Positions 1 through 8,182 of a stretch of DNA of 64,000 bases are shown piece after piece; position 1 is the first letter of the stretch, and every line of letters begins with the position of its first letter. The notes beneath the pieces were generated by a model that worked only from the letters and a program-made list of their open reading frames with translations, was not told where the DNA came from and did no database searches. The DNA is from Deinococcus roseus (GTDB taxonomy: Bacteria; Deinococcota; Deinococci; Deinococcales; Deinococcaceae): NCBI RefSeq assembly GCF_014646895.1, contig NZ_BMOD01000012.1:1-64000 (forward strand). The letters are read 5' to 3'. The position numbers were made by a program, and so were the translations under genes.

Positions 1-2
1 TT

Positions 3-89
3 TCCTGGGTGCTGTTCCTGGGCATCCTGGCCTTCACCGGCATCGTTTTCCGCGCCAGCAAGAAATGGGTGGTTTATGACCGAGCTTAA
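3..89 (+). CDS. Sugar ABC transporter permease, C-terminal end (partial)
   Basis: Only the last 28 codons are inside the window. They form a hydrophobic helix followed by a short basic tail and a TAA stop. The gene overlaps the next permease by 14 bp. Binding-protein-dependent sugar importers of the MalF/MalG class normally have two adjacent permease genes, so this is most likely the MalF-type partner. The assignment rests on position and the membrane-like tail, since no signature motif lies in the visible part. The matching substrate-binding protein would be further upstream, outside the window. Confidence 0.65.
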   Translation, partial: SWVLFLGILAFTGIVFRASKKWVVYDRA

Positions 90-948
90 AGAAACGGCTG
101 GCCAGTCCAGCATCTCCGTCAACAAGAGCCGTGTCACCGGAACCGTGATTGCGTTCATTGTGGCGAGCCTGATCACCCTGAGTTTTGCAGTGCCGCTGTA
201 CTGGATGATCGTGACCGCTCTGAAGGGAGACAGCGAGGTGTTCTTAAACCCGCCCACCCTTTACCCTCACACCCTGGTCTGGGAGAACTTCAACAAAGCC
301 CTGAACAACATCCCGTTTTTTGATTACCTGAAAAACACCCTCTACTACGCTGTGTTTTCCAGCATCGGCTCGGCTTTCTCTTCCGCCCTGGTGGCTTACG
401 GGTTCTCCAAAATCCGCTGGGTGGGCCGGGAATGGGTGTTCAATGTGGTGCTCGCCACCATGCTATTGCCCGGAGTGGTCACCCTGATTCCGACCTACCT
501 GATCTTCCGGGACCTGGGCTGGACCGGAACCCTGCTGCCCCTGATCGTGCCTTCTTTCTTCGGCAACGCCTACTACATCTTTCTGATGCGGCAATTCATC
601 CAGACCATGCCCGATGAACTTGCCGAGGCCGCCCGAATCGATGGGTGCAGTGAGTTCGGCATTTTCTCTCGCATCATCCTGCCCCTGATCAAACCTGCCA
701 TGGCCGTGGTGTTTTTGCAGCAATTCCTGCTGGCCTTCAAGGACTTCATGGGACCGCTGATCTACCTGAACGACCCCTCACAGTACACGCTGTCTCTGGG
801 GTTGCAGCAGTTTCAGGGAGCCAACGGACAGGAATGGGGACCGCTGATGGCCTGCGCCACGATCTTCACTTTGCCCCTGTTCGTGTTGTTCTTCTTCACC
901 CAGCGTTACTTCGTGGAAGGTGTGACCTTCACGGGCATCAAAGGCTGA
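76..948 (+). CDS. Carbohydrate ABC transporter permease, MalG family
   Basis: This 290-residue inner-membrane protein has about six transmembrane helices and the cytoplasmic EAA loop of importer permeases (DELAEAARIDGCSEFGIFSR, around residues 177-196), which docks on the ATPase subunit. It is the MalG-type half of a sugar importer. The start overlaps the end of the preceding permease gene, with only a weak GGGTGG ribosome site, so translational coupling is likely. The following genes encode mannan-degrading enzymes, so mannobiose or manno-oligosaccharides are the inferred cargo; the substrate cannot be read from the permease. The energising ATPase is not in this window and may be a shared MsmK-like protein. 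Confidence 0.9.
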   Translation: MTELKETAGQSSISVNKSRVTGTVIAFIVASLITLSFAVPLYWMIVTALKGDSEVFLNPPTLYPHTLVWENFNKALNNIPFFDYLKNTLYYAVFSSIGSAFSSALVAYGFSKIRWVGREWVFNVVLATMLLPGVVTLIPTYLIFRDLGWTGTLLPLIVPSFFGNAYYIFLMRQFIQTMPDELAEAARIDGCSEFGIFSRIILPLIKPAMAVVFLQQFLLAFKDFMGPLIYLNDPSQYTLSLGLQQFQGANGQEWGPLMACATIFTLPLFVLFFFTQRYFVEGVTFTGIKG

Positions 949-1166
949 GCAGAAGAAGGCAGAAGGCAGAGAGCAAAAAGATCTTCCCGCTGTGAACTGT
1001 CAACTGTCTTCCCCTCGAATGAGGAACCCATCCACAAAACCCCATAAGCCCCTTTTCCTCCAGCAGTCCGTTTCAGCACCTCTCCCTCTCCTTTCTCAGG
1101 GCTGATGCTGGCTGCTGGTTTTCATGGCCCGAAACCCTCCATCTTCTCGTTCAAAAGGAGTCCATC
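949..1166 (+). other. Intergenic stretch without a gene
   Basis: About 220 bp between the permease and the first lipoprotein. It holds a short imperfect AGAAGGC-type repeat just after the stop codon and a good ribosome-binding site (AAAGGAG) directly before 1167. I see no convincing promoter or terminator. Confidence 0.5.
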
Positions 1167-1847
1167 ATGAACAAACTGCACCTGACCACCGCCCTGCTGC
1201 TCCTCACCGTTTCCTGCGCCCCCACCGTCAGCCAGAGCCCTGCCACTGCGCCCATCACCAAAGAGAGTGCGGCTCCGGTGAACACCCTGCAGGCTGCCAG
1301 TCCGGCCAGCTGGAAACCCGGACTTTCCGGTTTCGGGTACAACAGCACCAGTGGGGTTTCTGCGGTTTCTGCCAGTGCCCCTGAAGCCGCCAGTGCCCTC
1401 AGCAGCTACCCTGGTGCCAGCAAACCCGAGAGCCTGATCCGCATTGATTTTGACAACACCAAATCCGATCCCGACCAGGACCTCAAGAAAGCCTATGCCC
1501 TGGTGGACTTTGGCAAATCCCTGAATTTCACTGGGGTGAAAACCGTGACCTTCGAGGTGTTCAACCCCACCAGCATTGCCCTGGACGCAGCATTGACCGT
1601 CAGCACCACCGCCACCAAGGAATGGCAGGAATCCAAGCTGATCAGCTTCCAGCCCGGCTGGTCCCGCATCAACTTCAACCTGACCGAACAGACCTTCAAA
1701 GCAGAGCGTTCAGGCTGGGCCAACACCGTTGCAGTGCGGGATTTGCAGGATGTGCGGGGGCTGGCCCTGATGGTCTACCCGCACCAGGGCATCAAGAATT
1801 ACGTGCTGGTGTCTGCCCCCTCCACCGACACCACCGTGACGGAATAA
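1167..1847 (+). CDS. Putative mannan-binding CBM-like lipoprotein (paralogue 1)
   Basis: A 226-residue protein with a lipoprotein-type signal peptide: basic start, hydrophobic core, Cys at residue 17 (TVSC, a slightly atypical lipobox). After a Pro/Ser/Ala-rich linker, the rest (about residues 80-226) has the look of a beta-sandwich carbohydrate-binding module: a WQES motif, a PGW turn followed by a hydrophobic strand, and FKAERSGW. Comparable segments are appended to mannanases and cellulases. Here the module stands alone with no catalytic domain. It is about half identical to the next gene over the folded part. Position just ahead of three mannan hydrolases suggests a surface glycan-binding role; that is inference. 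Confidence 0.7.
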   Translation: MNKLHLTTALLLLTVSCAPTVSQSPATAPITKESAAPVNTLQAASPASWKPGLSGFGYNSTSGVSAVSASAPEAASALSSYPGASKPESLIRIDFDNTKSDPDQDLKKAYALVDFGKSLNFTGVKTVTFEVFNPTSIALDAALTVSTTATKEWQESKLISFQPGWSRINFNLTEQTFKAERSGWANTVAVRDLQDVRGLALMVYPHQGIKNYVLVSAPSTDTTVTE

Positions 1848-1895
1848 CCCTTCCAGGCATCGTCTTGCCCTTCTCATCCCTTCAAGGAGCCTGTC

Positions 1896-2534
1896 ATGAA
1901 AATCCAAATGCTGATTTCTGTTTCTGCCCTTCTCCTGCTCGCCAGCTGCTCCCAGACTCCAGGCGTGCCTTTCAATCCTCTGGGGGTGTCCCAGTGGCGT
2001 GCGGGTGAACCCCAGTGGTTCGGCAACAATGCCACCGTCAAGGTTGCTCCGCTGTCCCTGGGGGACAGCCTGGCCAAAAAAGCCCTGGGTGCCTACACGG
2101 GAGACAACAAACCCACTGCGCTGCTGAAAATCGACTACGACAACTCCAAAACCCCGGATGGTCAGTATTACAAGGCTTACGCCATGAACGCTTTCAAGAG
2201 CCCTCAGGACTACAGCAAAGCGGCAACCCTCACTTTCCAGCTGTACAACAACACCACCGATACCATCAAAGCCGCCTTTGCCCTGATGACTGGAGAGCCC
2301 AAAGAATGGCAGGAATCCAGCGCTCTGGAAGTGAAACCCGGCTGGAACACCCTTGTCTTTGACCTGAAAGCCAGCACCTTCAAAGCCGAGCGTTCCGGCT
2401 GGGCCAGCAACCTGACCCTGCGCAACATGAACCAGTTGCGTGAAGTGGGGCTGCTGATTTACCCCAACCAGAAGATCACCGGAACCGTTCTGTCCGATGT
2501 GCCGGTCCTCAAAAACACTGGAGATGCCAACTAA
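1896..2534 (+). CDS. Putative mannan-binding CBM-like lipoprotein (paralogue 2)
   Basis: This 212-residue paralogue of the preceding gene has a clean lipobox (LLASC, Cys at residue 18). The shared core includes LLKIDYDN, KEWQES, the KPGWN turn and FKAERSGWA, so the pair arose by tandem duplication. A good ribosome site lies before the ATG (AAGGAG). The stop codon is only 2 nt from the ATG of the GH5 mannanase gene, indicating coupled translation and a shared role in polysaccharide capture at the cell surface. No catalytic motif is visible, and the exact CBM family cannot be assigned by eye. Confidence 0.7.
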   Translation: MKIQMLISVSALLLLASCSQTPGVPFNPLGVSQWRAGEPQWFGNNATVKVAPLSLGDSLAKKALGAYTGDNKPTALLKIDYDNSKTPDGQYYKAYAMNAFKSPQDYSKAATLTFQLYNNTTDTIKAAFALMTGEPKEWQESSALEVKPGWNTLVFDLKASTFKAERSGWASNLTLRNMNQLREVGLLIYPNQKITGTVLSDVPVLKNTGDAN

Positions 2535-2536
2535 AA

Positions 2537-3796
2537 ATGCCAGTGCAAGTGAACACCTTTTCCCGCCTGCTCCTCTGCACCCTCCTGATGGGGGGTGCAG
2601 CCCTGGCGGAAGGATTTGTGACCCGCTCTGCCACCCAGCCCTGGACGCTGGAACTGGACGGCAAACCTTTCGTTCCGTATGGCCTCAACCGTTTCGCCGT
2701 GATGAACCCCGACAACAACCGGGACTCCTGGTCCACCGAAGCCTACATCCGGCAGGCCGCCAACCGGGGGGTCAACACCCTGCGGGTGTTTGTGCCTGAA
2801 CCCCAGTACGAAGAGCAACTTGGGGTGTATGACCGGGAGCAGGTGCGGCGTTTGGACCTCACCGTGCAACTGGCCGAGAAGTACCACGTCAAACTGATCG
2901 TGTGCCTGTTTGACCACTGGGTGTTCCGCAACGTGCTGGACACCAGCGTGTATGGGATCACCAACGGTGGGCCTTTGAAGACCGGCAAGGATTTCTACAC
3001 CAGTGAAGCCGCCCGTCCCTACCAGGCCAGGCGCATCCAGGACATTGTTTCCCGTTACAAGGACAGCACGGCCATCCTGGCCTGGGAACCCATGAACGAG
3101 CTCAATGGGGTGGCTGCAGATTACCCCGGCCAGCACGAGGAAGCTCTCAGCTGGCTGCACTTTGCCGTTGCCGAGATCAAGAAGATCGACAGCAAGCACC
3201 TGATCACCGAGAGCTTGACCGGAGATGTGCGCTGGGAAGAGCTGTGGAGCGATCCGCTGGTGGATCTGGTGCAAATCCACACCTACCGGGATGTCAGAAA
3301 CCCGGACCGTGCGGCCAGTGTGGCCCGCAATTACATCCGCTGGGCCCAGGAAACCTTCCAGAAGCCCTCCATGATTGGAGAGTACGCTCCCCTGAAAGCG
3401 CTGGATGGTCAGACCCGTGCGGATTTCATCACTGCAGCGATCCTGGCCTCTTTTGCCACCGGAAGCACCAGTTTGCTGTGGACCCACAAGAACGACGAGT
3501 TCGGCGATGTCACCGATGAAGAGTGGGTGGCCTACCAGAAACTGGGTTTCCTGCCCGAACTGTTTGCCCAGGCTGGACCGCAAGGGGATGTAGGCACCGA
3601 AGGTGGCTATGCTTACCGTTTCGGCCCCACCATTGCGGCTTATGCTGCAGGAGGGCACCTGAAAGTGCAGGTGCCGTTCCAGAAGTTCAGTGTGCGTTTT
3701 TACGACCCCGAAACCCGCAAATGGGTCAAGTCTGCCCAGCAAAACACCTTCACCGTTTCCGAGGGCACCTTTGTGCTGTTCGAGGAAACCCACTGA
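2537..3796 (+). CDS. Secreted GH5-type endo-beta-mannanase
   Basis: A 419-residue exported glycoside hydrolase with a Sec signal peptide ending near ALAEG (residue ~25). The clan GH-A (beta/alpha)8 barrel fits family GH5, mannanase type. AWEPMNE supplies the acid/base Glu188 and IGEYAP the nucleophile Glu282. Early motifs (GLNRFA and a VNTLRVF strand) and a Trp-rich LLWTH strand near the C-terminal end of the barrel also match. The last ~80 residues form a short all-beta tail. The following gene encodes beta-mannosidase, which would complete hydrolysis of the released manno-oligosaccharides. Cellulase activity in the same family cannot be excluded. Confidence 0.85.
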   Translation: MPVQVNTFSRLLLCTLLMGGAALAEGFVTRSATQPWTLELDGKPFVPYGLNRFAVMNPDNNRDSWSTEAYIRQAANRGVNTLRVFVPEPQYEEQLGVYDREQVRRLDLTVQLAEKYHVKLIVCLFDHWVFRNVLDTSVYGITNGGPLKTGKDFYTSEAARPYQARRIQDIVSRYKDSTAILAWEPMNELNGVAADYPGQHEEALSWLHFAVAEIKKIDSKHLITESLTGDVRWEELWSDPLVDLVQIHTYRDVRNPDRAASVARNYIRWAQETFQKPSMIGEYAPLKALDGQTRADFITAAILASFATGSTSLLWTHKNDEFGDVTDEEWVAYQKLGFLPELFAQAGPQGDVGTEGGYAYRFGPTIAAYAAGGHLKVQVPFQKFSVRFYDPETRKWVKSAQQNTFTVSEGTFVLFEETH

Positions 3797-3866
3797 CCCT
3801 CCCGTCCCTCTTTCCCCTGACAGGAACATCCTGCAGGGGCAATGCCATCCCCACGGAGGATGAACC

Positions 3867-6362
3867 ATGACCTCGCTGACCCTGCACACCCACTGGGAAT
3901 TCAAACAACGCGATCCTGCTGCTGCTTTGCAGGACGATTTCAGGAGCCACACAGGCTGGAATGGTGCCACAGTCCCTGGCACCGTGCAGCAGGATTTGCT
4001 GCAGCACCAGCTGATCGTTGACCCCTATTACGGCCTCAATGAACGGGAGGTGCAATGGATCGGGGAAGCAGACTGGCTGTACCGCAGCGCCTTCCAGGTG
4101 TCTGCAGACCTCCTGGAAGCTCCCCATCTGCACCTGACTTTTGAGGGACTGGACACCATCAGCACAGTGTTTCTGAACGGACAGGAAGTGCTCAGGAGCG
4201 ACAACATGTTCACAGAACACACGCTGGATGTGAAAGGGCTGCTGCTGCCCGGAGAGAACACCCTGCAGGTGCTCTTTGAAAGTCCCCTCAAAGTGGGCCA
4301 TGCCCTGGAAAAAGAGGGAGGGGTGCGGGCCGCCTGGAACGGAGACACCAGCCGCCTGTACCTCAGAAAAGCCCAGTACCATTACGGCTGGGACTGGGGT
4401 CCTGTGATCCTGACTTCTGGCATCTGGAAGGCTGTGAAACTGGAAGCCTACAGCGTGCAGCTCGCTGATGTGCATGTGCCTGCAGAGGTCACGCCAGATC
4501 TGCAAACCGCCTTCATTCCAGTACACGTGAAACTCGAAGGTGATGTGCAAGAGGCCCAGGTGCATGTGCGCCTGCTGAATCCGCAGGGCATCGAAGTGCA
4601 GTCACAGACCCTTGCTGCCCAGGCCCCGACCTCTTTTCTTTTTGAGGTGGATGGCCCACAACTCTGGTACCCCAGTGGTCGCGGAAACCAGCCCCTGTAC
4701 ACCGTTCAGGTGGAATTGCACCAGCACGGCAAACTGCTGGAAGAAAAATCCATCCGCACGGGCCTGAGGCGCATCCGGGTGGTGCAGGAAGCGGTTCGTG
4801 GAGAAAAGGGCAGCAGTTTCACTTTCGAGGTCAACAACGAGGCTTTCTTTGTGGGCGGAGCCAACTGGATTCCTGAACACCTCCTGCTGAACACCGTCAC
4901 CGATGAACAGTACCGGGCCAGACTGGTGCAGGCCAGGGATGCCAACATGACCATGGTGCGCGTGTGGGGTGGGGGCATCTACGAAGCCGATGTCTTTTAT
5001 GACCTCTGCGATGAACTGGGCCTCATGGTCTGGCAGGATTTCATGTTCGCCTGCGGCATGTACCCCGGAGATGAAAAGTTCAGGGCCAGCGTGCGTCTGG
5101 AAGCTGAACAGCAGGTCAAACGCCTGAGGAACCACGCTTCTCTGGCGTTGTGGTGTGGCAACAACGAGGACTACCAGATCGCCCAGGCCGTTGGGGCTTA
5201 TGGTCCAGGCGGAGACGAAAGCAAATTCCATGCCCAGCACATCTATGAAGTGCTGCTGCGTGAGGTCTGCGAAACCCTGGACCCCCAGACCCTGTACTGG
5301 CCGGGCAGCCCTTATGGCGGCGCGGATGTCTTCGACAAGACCATCGGAGACCGACACACCTGGGAGATCTGGCACGGACCCATGGCCCCTTACCAGGAAT
5401 ACAAAAATTACGAGGGCCGCTTTGTCAGCGAGTTTGGTCTGATGTCTGCCCCTTCGGTGGAGGTTGTGCAGCAATCCATGCCCGAGCATGAACGCTTCCC
5501 GGAAAGCGAAACCTTTGTGCACCATACCCGTGCACTGGGTCCGAACTTCAAACCGGATGGGGCCAGAAGGCTGGCGGTGTATCAGGCAGAGAATGTGCGG
5601 GGACACCGGAACCTGGAAGAGTACGTGTACAACACGCAACTCATTCAGGCAGAAGCCATGCGTTACGCCTACCGGGATTTCAGGCGGCGCTTTGAGGGTC
5701 CGGGCAAATATGCGGTGTCTGGTGCGCTGGTCTGGCAACTCAACGACTGCTGGCCGGTTTCCAGCTGGGCCATCATTGACTCTGCTGGCATTGTGAAACC
5801 TGCTTACCACACCATCAAACGGGAATTGCAGGACCTCACGGTGGGAATTCACTTGCAAGATGGTGTGCTGGAAACCTGGCTGTGCAGCAGCCTGCGGGAA
5901 AGCCGCACCCTGCAGCTGAAACGCTACGCTTACACCCTGCAAGGTGAAAAAGTGGCAGAGGCTGTGCAGGCCGTGAATGCCCTTCCTGCCCGCCGCACAG
6001 ATGTGTCTTCCTGGCAGGTGTCTGAGCAGCCGATGGTGTATTTTGCAGAGCTGCTGGACCAGGATGAAGTGGTGGCCCGGGCCAGCCATTTCCCCGAGCC
6101 CTACAAGCATTTTGACTTTGCTCCACGTTCCCTGAAGGTGGATGTTCAGGAGGATGGTGTGGTGCAGCTTTCTTCGGACCATCCCGTCAAGGGTGTGTGG
6201 CTCAGCGCTGGTGCAGGGGTGTCCTGGTCGGACAATTTCCTGGATTTGCGTCCGGGAGAGGTGCGCGTGGTGCATGCAGCGGGCCTGAAAACGGCAGCCG
6301 TGCGGGTGTCTGCACTGGGTGCTGCAGAACCGCTGGAATTCAGGATGCTGGTGAACCGCTGA
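3867..6362 (+). CDS. Beta-mannosidase, GH2 family
   Basis: This 831-residue protein has no signal peptide and is presumably cytoplasmic. It removes terminal beta-mannose units from imported manno-oligosaccharides. The layout is typical of GH2 mannosidases: an N-terminal jelly-roll (about 1-190, with the WDWGP motif), an Ig-like domain (~190-290), a (beta/alpha)8 barrel (~290-640) and C-terminal beta domains. CGNNE places the acid/base Glu at residue 434, and VSEFGLMS places the nucleophile at Glu522. The start has a strong GGAGG ribosome site. A good hairpin terminator follows at 6409-6436, closing the upstream transcript. Confidence 0.95.
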   Translation: MTSLTLHTHWEFKQRDPAAALQDDFRSHTGWNGATVPGTVQQDLLQHQLIVDPYYGLNEREVQWIGEADWLYRSAFQVSADLLEAPHLHLTFEGLDTISTVFLNGQEVLRSDNMFTEHTLDVKGLLLPGENTLQVLFESPLKVGHALEKEGGVRAAWNGDTSRLYLRKAQYHYGWDWGPVILTSGIWKAVKLEAYSVQLADVHVPAEVTPDLQTAFIPVHVKLEGDVQEAQVHVRLLNPQGIEVQSQTLAAQAPTSFLFEVDGPQLWYPSGRGNQPLYTVQVELHQHGKLLEEKSIRTGLRRIRVVQEAVRGEKGSSFTFEVNNEAFFVGGANWIPEHLLLNTVTDEQYRARLVQARDANMTMVRVWGGGIYEADVFYDLCDELGLMVWQDFMFACGMYPGDEKFRASVRLEAEQQVKRLRNHASLALWCGNNEDYQIAQAVGAYGPGGDESKFHAQHIYEVLLREVCETLDPQTLYWPGSPYGGADVFDKTIGDRHTWEIWHGPMAPYQEYKNYEGRFVSEFGLMSAPSVEVVQQSMPEHERFPESETFVHHTRALGPNFKPDGARRLAVYQAENVRGHRNLEEYVYNTQLIQAEAMRYAYRDFRRRFEGPGKYAVSGALVWQLNDCWPVSSWAIIDSAGIVKPAYHTIKRELQDLTVGIHLQDGVLETWLCSSLRESRTLQLKRYAYTLQGEKVAEAVQAVNALPARRTDVSSWQVSEQPMVYFAELLDQDEVVARASHFPEPYKHFDFAPRSLKVDVQEDGVVQLSSDHPVKGVWLSAGAGVSWSDNFLDLRPGEVRVVHAAGLKTAAVRVSALGAAEPLEFRMLVNR

Positions 6363-6408
6363 CGTTCAAAACAAACGCTGCAGCACAAATCCATTGGACA
6401 GCAATTCT

Positions 6409-6436
6409 GGGGTGGCTCTGGCCACCCCTTTTGTTT
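6409..6436 (+). terminator. Rho-independent terminator after beta-mannosidase
   Basis: An 8-bp GC-rich stem (GGGGTGGC pairing with GCCACCCC at 6421-6428) closes a TCTG loop and is followed by TTTTGTTTTG. It ends the permease-CBM-GH5-GH2 transcript. Confidence 0.85.
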
Positions 6437-6449
6437 TGTTCATGAACAA
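6436..6449. promoter_or_regulatory. Palindromic operator candidate, TTGTTCATGAACAA
   Basis: A perfect 14-bp palindrome lies 26 bp upstream of the -35 box of the GH26 mannanase promoter. A second TTGTT...AACAA box overlaps the start region at 6509-6520, and a similar one lies just upstream of the LacI gene at 11449-11463. These are candidate binding sites for that regulator; the link is inferred. Confidence 0.5.
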
Positions 6450-6475
6450 TATATTAATTGTATTGAAAACAAATC

Positions 6476-6504
6476 TTGACAATTCCTGAAACAATTTGTA
6501 CACT
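6476..6504 (+). promoter_or_regulatory. Sigma-70-type promoter of the GH26 genes
   Basis: TTGACA at 6476-6481 and TACACT at 6499-6504 are separated by 17 bp. The predicted transcript starts near 6511 and has a long leader (about 190 nt) before the ATG at 6699. Confidence 0.75.
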
Positions 6505-6508
6505 GTTT

Positions 6509-6520
6509 TTGTTCCAACAA
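6509..6520. promoter_or_regulatory. Second operator candidate, TTGTTCCAACAA
   Basis: TTGTT and AACAA arms separated by CC sit immediately downstream of the -10 box, where a bound repressor would block initiation. The arms match those of the palindrome at 6436-6449. Confidence 0.45.
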
Positions 6521-6698
6521 CCCAAGTGCATCCCACACACCATTTGATGGGGGATGATCTGGCATGTTGTTCTCCTTGATGCAGACAGCATGCCAACCAT
6601 ATGCCAACCATGCGCTTGTGGGCTTCCAAAAACCCATAACTACGCATGAACAAGTCTTTTTGTTCATTGGCCTGCTCTCATTTCGCCCAAGGAGAAAC

Positions 6699-8072
6699 AT
6701 GAAACACCCCTGGATTGCCTTACTGCTCCCGCTTGCCCTGGCCGCCTGCAGCACCACCACAGCCCCCGAGGTTGCCGCTCCACAGGCCCTCTCTCCTGGA
6801 CAGTCCAGCGTGCTGGATTACATCAAGAGCATTTCGGGCAAGTACACCATTGCAGGACAGCACAACCGGGAACCCAACAGCGACCCCACCAAATGGACCC
6901 GCTACATTCAGAGCACCACCGGAAAAACCCCTGGCCTGTGGGGCGGAGATTTCCTGTTTCTGCAGGACGACATCAACAACCGCCAGACCATGGTCAACCA
7001 GGCCAAAGCGCAGTTCAAGAGTGGGGCTGTGGTGGCCCTGACCTGGCACGTGTGCCCCCCCACCGTCAGTGAGCCCTGCAACTGGGACTCGGGCGGCATC
7101 CTCAGCCACCTCAGTGATGCCCAGTGGAGCCAGCTGATCACCCCAGGAAGTGCCCTGAACAACGCCTGGAAGGTCCGCCTGGACAAAATTGTGCCCTACC
7201 TGCAGGACCTCAAGAACAACGGGGTGCAGGCCCTGTTCAGACCCATCCACGAAATGAACGATGGCTGGAGCTGGTGGGGTGGGCGTCCCGGCGTGAATGG
7301 CAGCAAAAAACTCTACCAGATCACCTACGATTACCTGGTCAAAACCAAAGGCATCACCAACCTGATCTGGGTGTGGAACGTCAAAGATGTGGGCATGGAC
7401 CGCCTTGCAGACTACTACCCCGGAGCAGATTACGTGGATGTGGCCTCCGTGGACATGTGGTACAAGGATTTCCCCACCAGCAGCGATTACAATTCCATGC
7501 TCTCCATTGCAGGCAGCAAACCCATTGCTCTGGCAGAAGTGGGCAAAGTTCCCAGCCCCTCACAATTGACCTCACAGCCCCGCTGGGCCTACTTCATGAC
7601 CTGGGCCGAGTATGCCCAGACCGTCAACACCCCCGCCACCCTGACCGCCACCCATCAGGCCGCCAACGTGCTGACCCGAGATGAGCTGAACATCGCCTAT
7701 GGCCGTCCTGCAGCTGCCTCTTCTGTGGAAAGCAGCAGTTACCCAGCCAGCAATGTGACAGATGGGAACCTGACCACCCGCTGGAGCAGTGCTTTCAGCG
7801 ACAACCAGTCCATCACCATCGATCTGGGCAGCCAGAGGACCTTCAACAACGTTCAACTGGCCTGGGAAGCCTCTTATGCCAAAAGCTACCAGATCCAGGT
7901 CTCCAACGACCAGACCACCTGGAGCACCGTGTACAGCACCACCGCAGGAGATGGCGGCAACGACAGCCTGAGTTTCACGGCCACCAGCGCCCGCTACATC
8001 AAAATCCAGTGCATCACCCGGTCCAACGCTTACGGTTTCTCTCTGTGGGACGTGTCCGTTTTCAACAAGTGA
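6699..8072 (+). CDS. GH26 endo-beta-1,4-mannanase lipoprotein with F5/8 type C domain
   Basis: A 457-residue lipoprotein. The start is set at 6699 because of the AAGGAG ribosome site and because it begins a proper signal peptide (lipobox LAAC, Cys17); an in-frame ATG at 6564 has neither. Residues ~40-330 are a GH26 mannanase: RPIHEMNDGW carries His184 and the acid/base Glu185, and ALAEVG carries the nucleophile Glu280. Residues ~335-457 form a discoidin/F5-8 type C (CBM32-like) module (VTDGNLTTRWSS, ITIDLG, RYIKI), likely binding the substrate. Expected job: cutting mannan at the cell surface. The next gene is a close relative with an altered active site. Confidence 0.9.
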   Translation: MKHPWIALLLPLALAACSTTTAPEVAAPQALSPGQSSVLDYIKSISGKYTIAGQHNREPNSDPTKWTRYIQSTTGKTPGLWGGDFLFLQDDINNRQTMVNQAKAQFKSGAVVALTWHVCPPTVSEPCNWDSGGILSHLSDAQWSQLITPGSALNNAWKVRLDKIVPYLQDLKNNGVQALFRPIHEMNDGWSWWGGRPGVNGSKKLYQITYDYLVKTKGITNLIWVWNVKDVGMDRLADYYPGADYVDVASVDMWYKDFPTSSDYNSMLSIAGSKPIALAEVGKVPSPSQLTSQPRWAYFMTWAEYAQTVNTPATLTATHQAANVLTRDELNIAYGRPAAASSVESSSYPASNVTDGNLTTRWSSAFSDNQSITIDLGSQRTFNNVQLAWEASYAKSYQIQVSNDQTTWSTVYSTTAGDGGNDSLSFTATSARYIKIQCITRSNAYGFSLWDVSVFNK

Positions 8073-8077
8073 TTTCT

Positions 8078-8111
8078 GGAATGGGAGGCGGCTTTTGATG
8101 CCTCCCATTCC
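8078..8111 (+). other. Hairpin between the two GH26 genes, no U-tract
   Basis: GGAATGGGAGGC (8078-8089) pairs perfectly over 12 bp with GCCTCCCATTCC (8100-8111). No T-run follows, so a processing or stabilising hairpin is more likely than a full terminator. A weaker hairpin with a following GTTTTC lies at 8138-8166. Confidence 0.5.
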
Positions 8112-8182
8112 AATGATCCATGCATTAAACCTGCAAACAGATCCGATTTTTTCGGGTCTGGTTTTCTGGCGAAAGGAAAACG

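Noticed and set aside
2531..3982. Long open frame on the minus strand opposite the GH5 gene
   Set aside because: It mirrors the codon pattern of the mannanase gene, lacks a ribosome site and has no family-like sequence.
4602..6275. 557-codon open frame opposite the beta-mannosidase
   Set aside because: It is a complement of a strongly supported GH2 gene; composition is Cys/His/Gly-rich without motifs.
6564..6698. N-terminal extension of the GH26 mannanase
   Set aside because: The extension has no ribosome site, and only the Met at 6699 starts a lipoprotein signal peptide.
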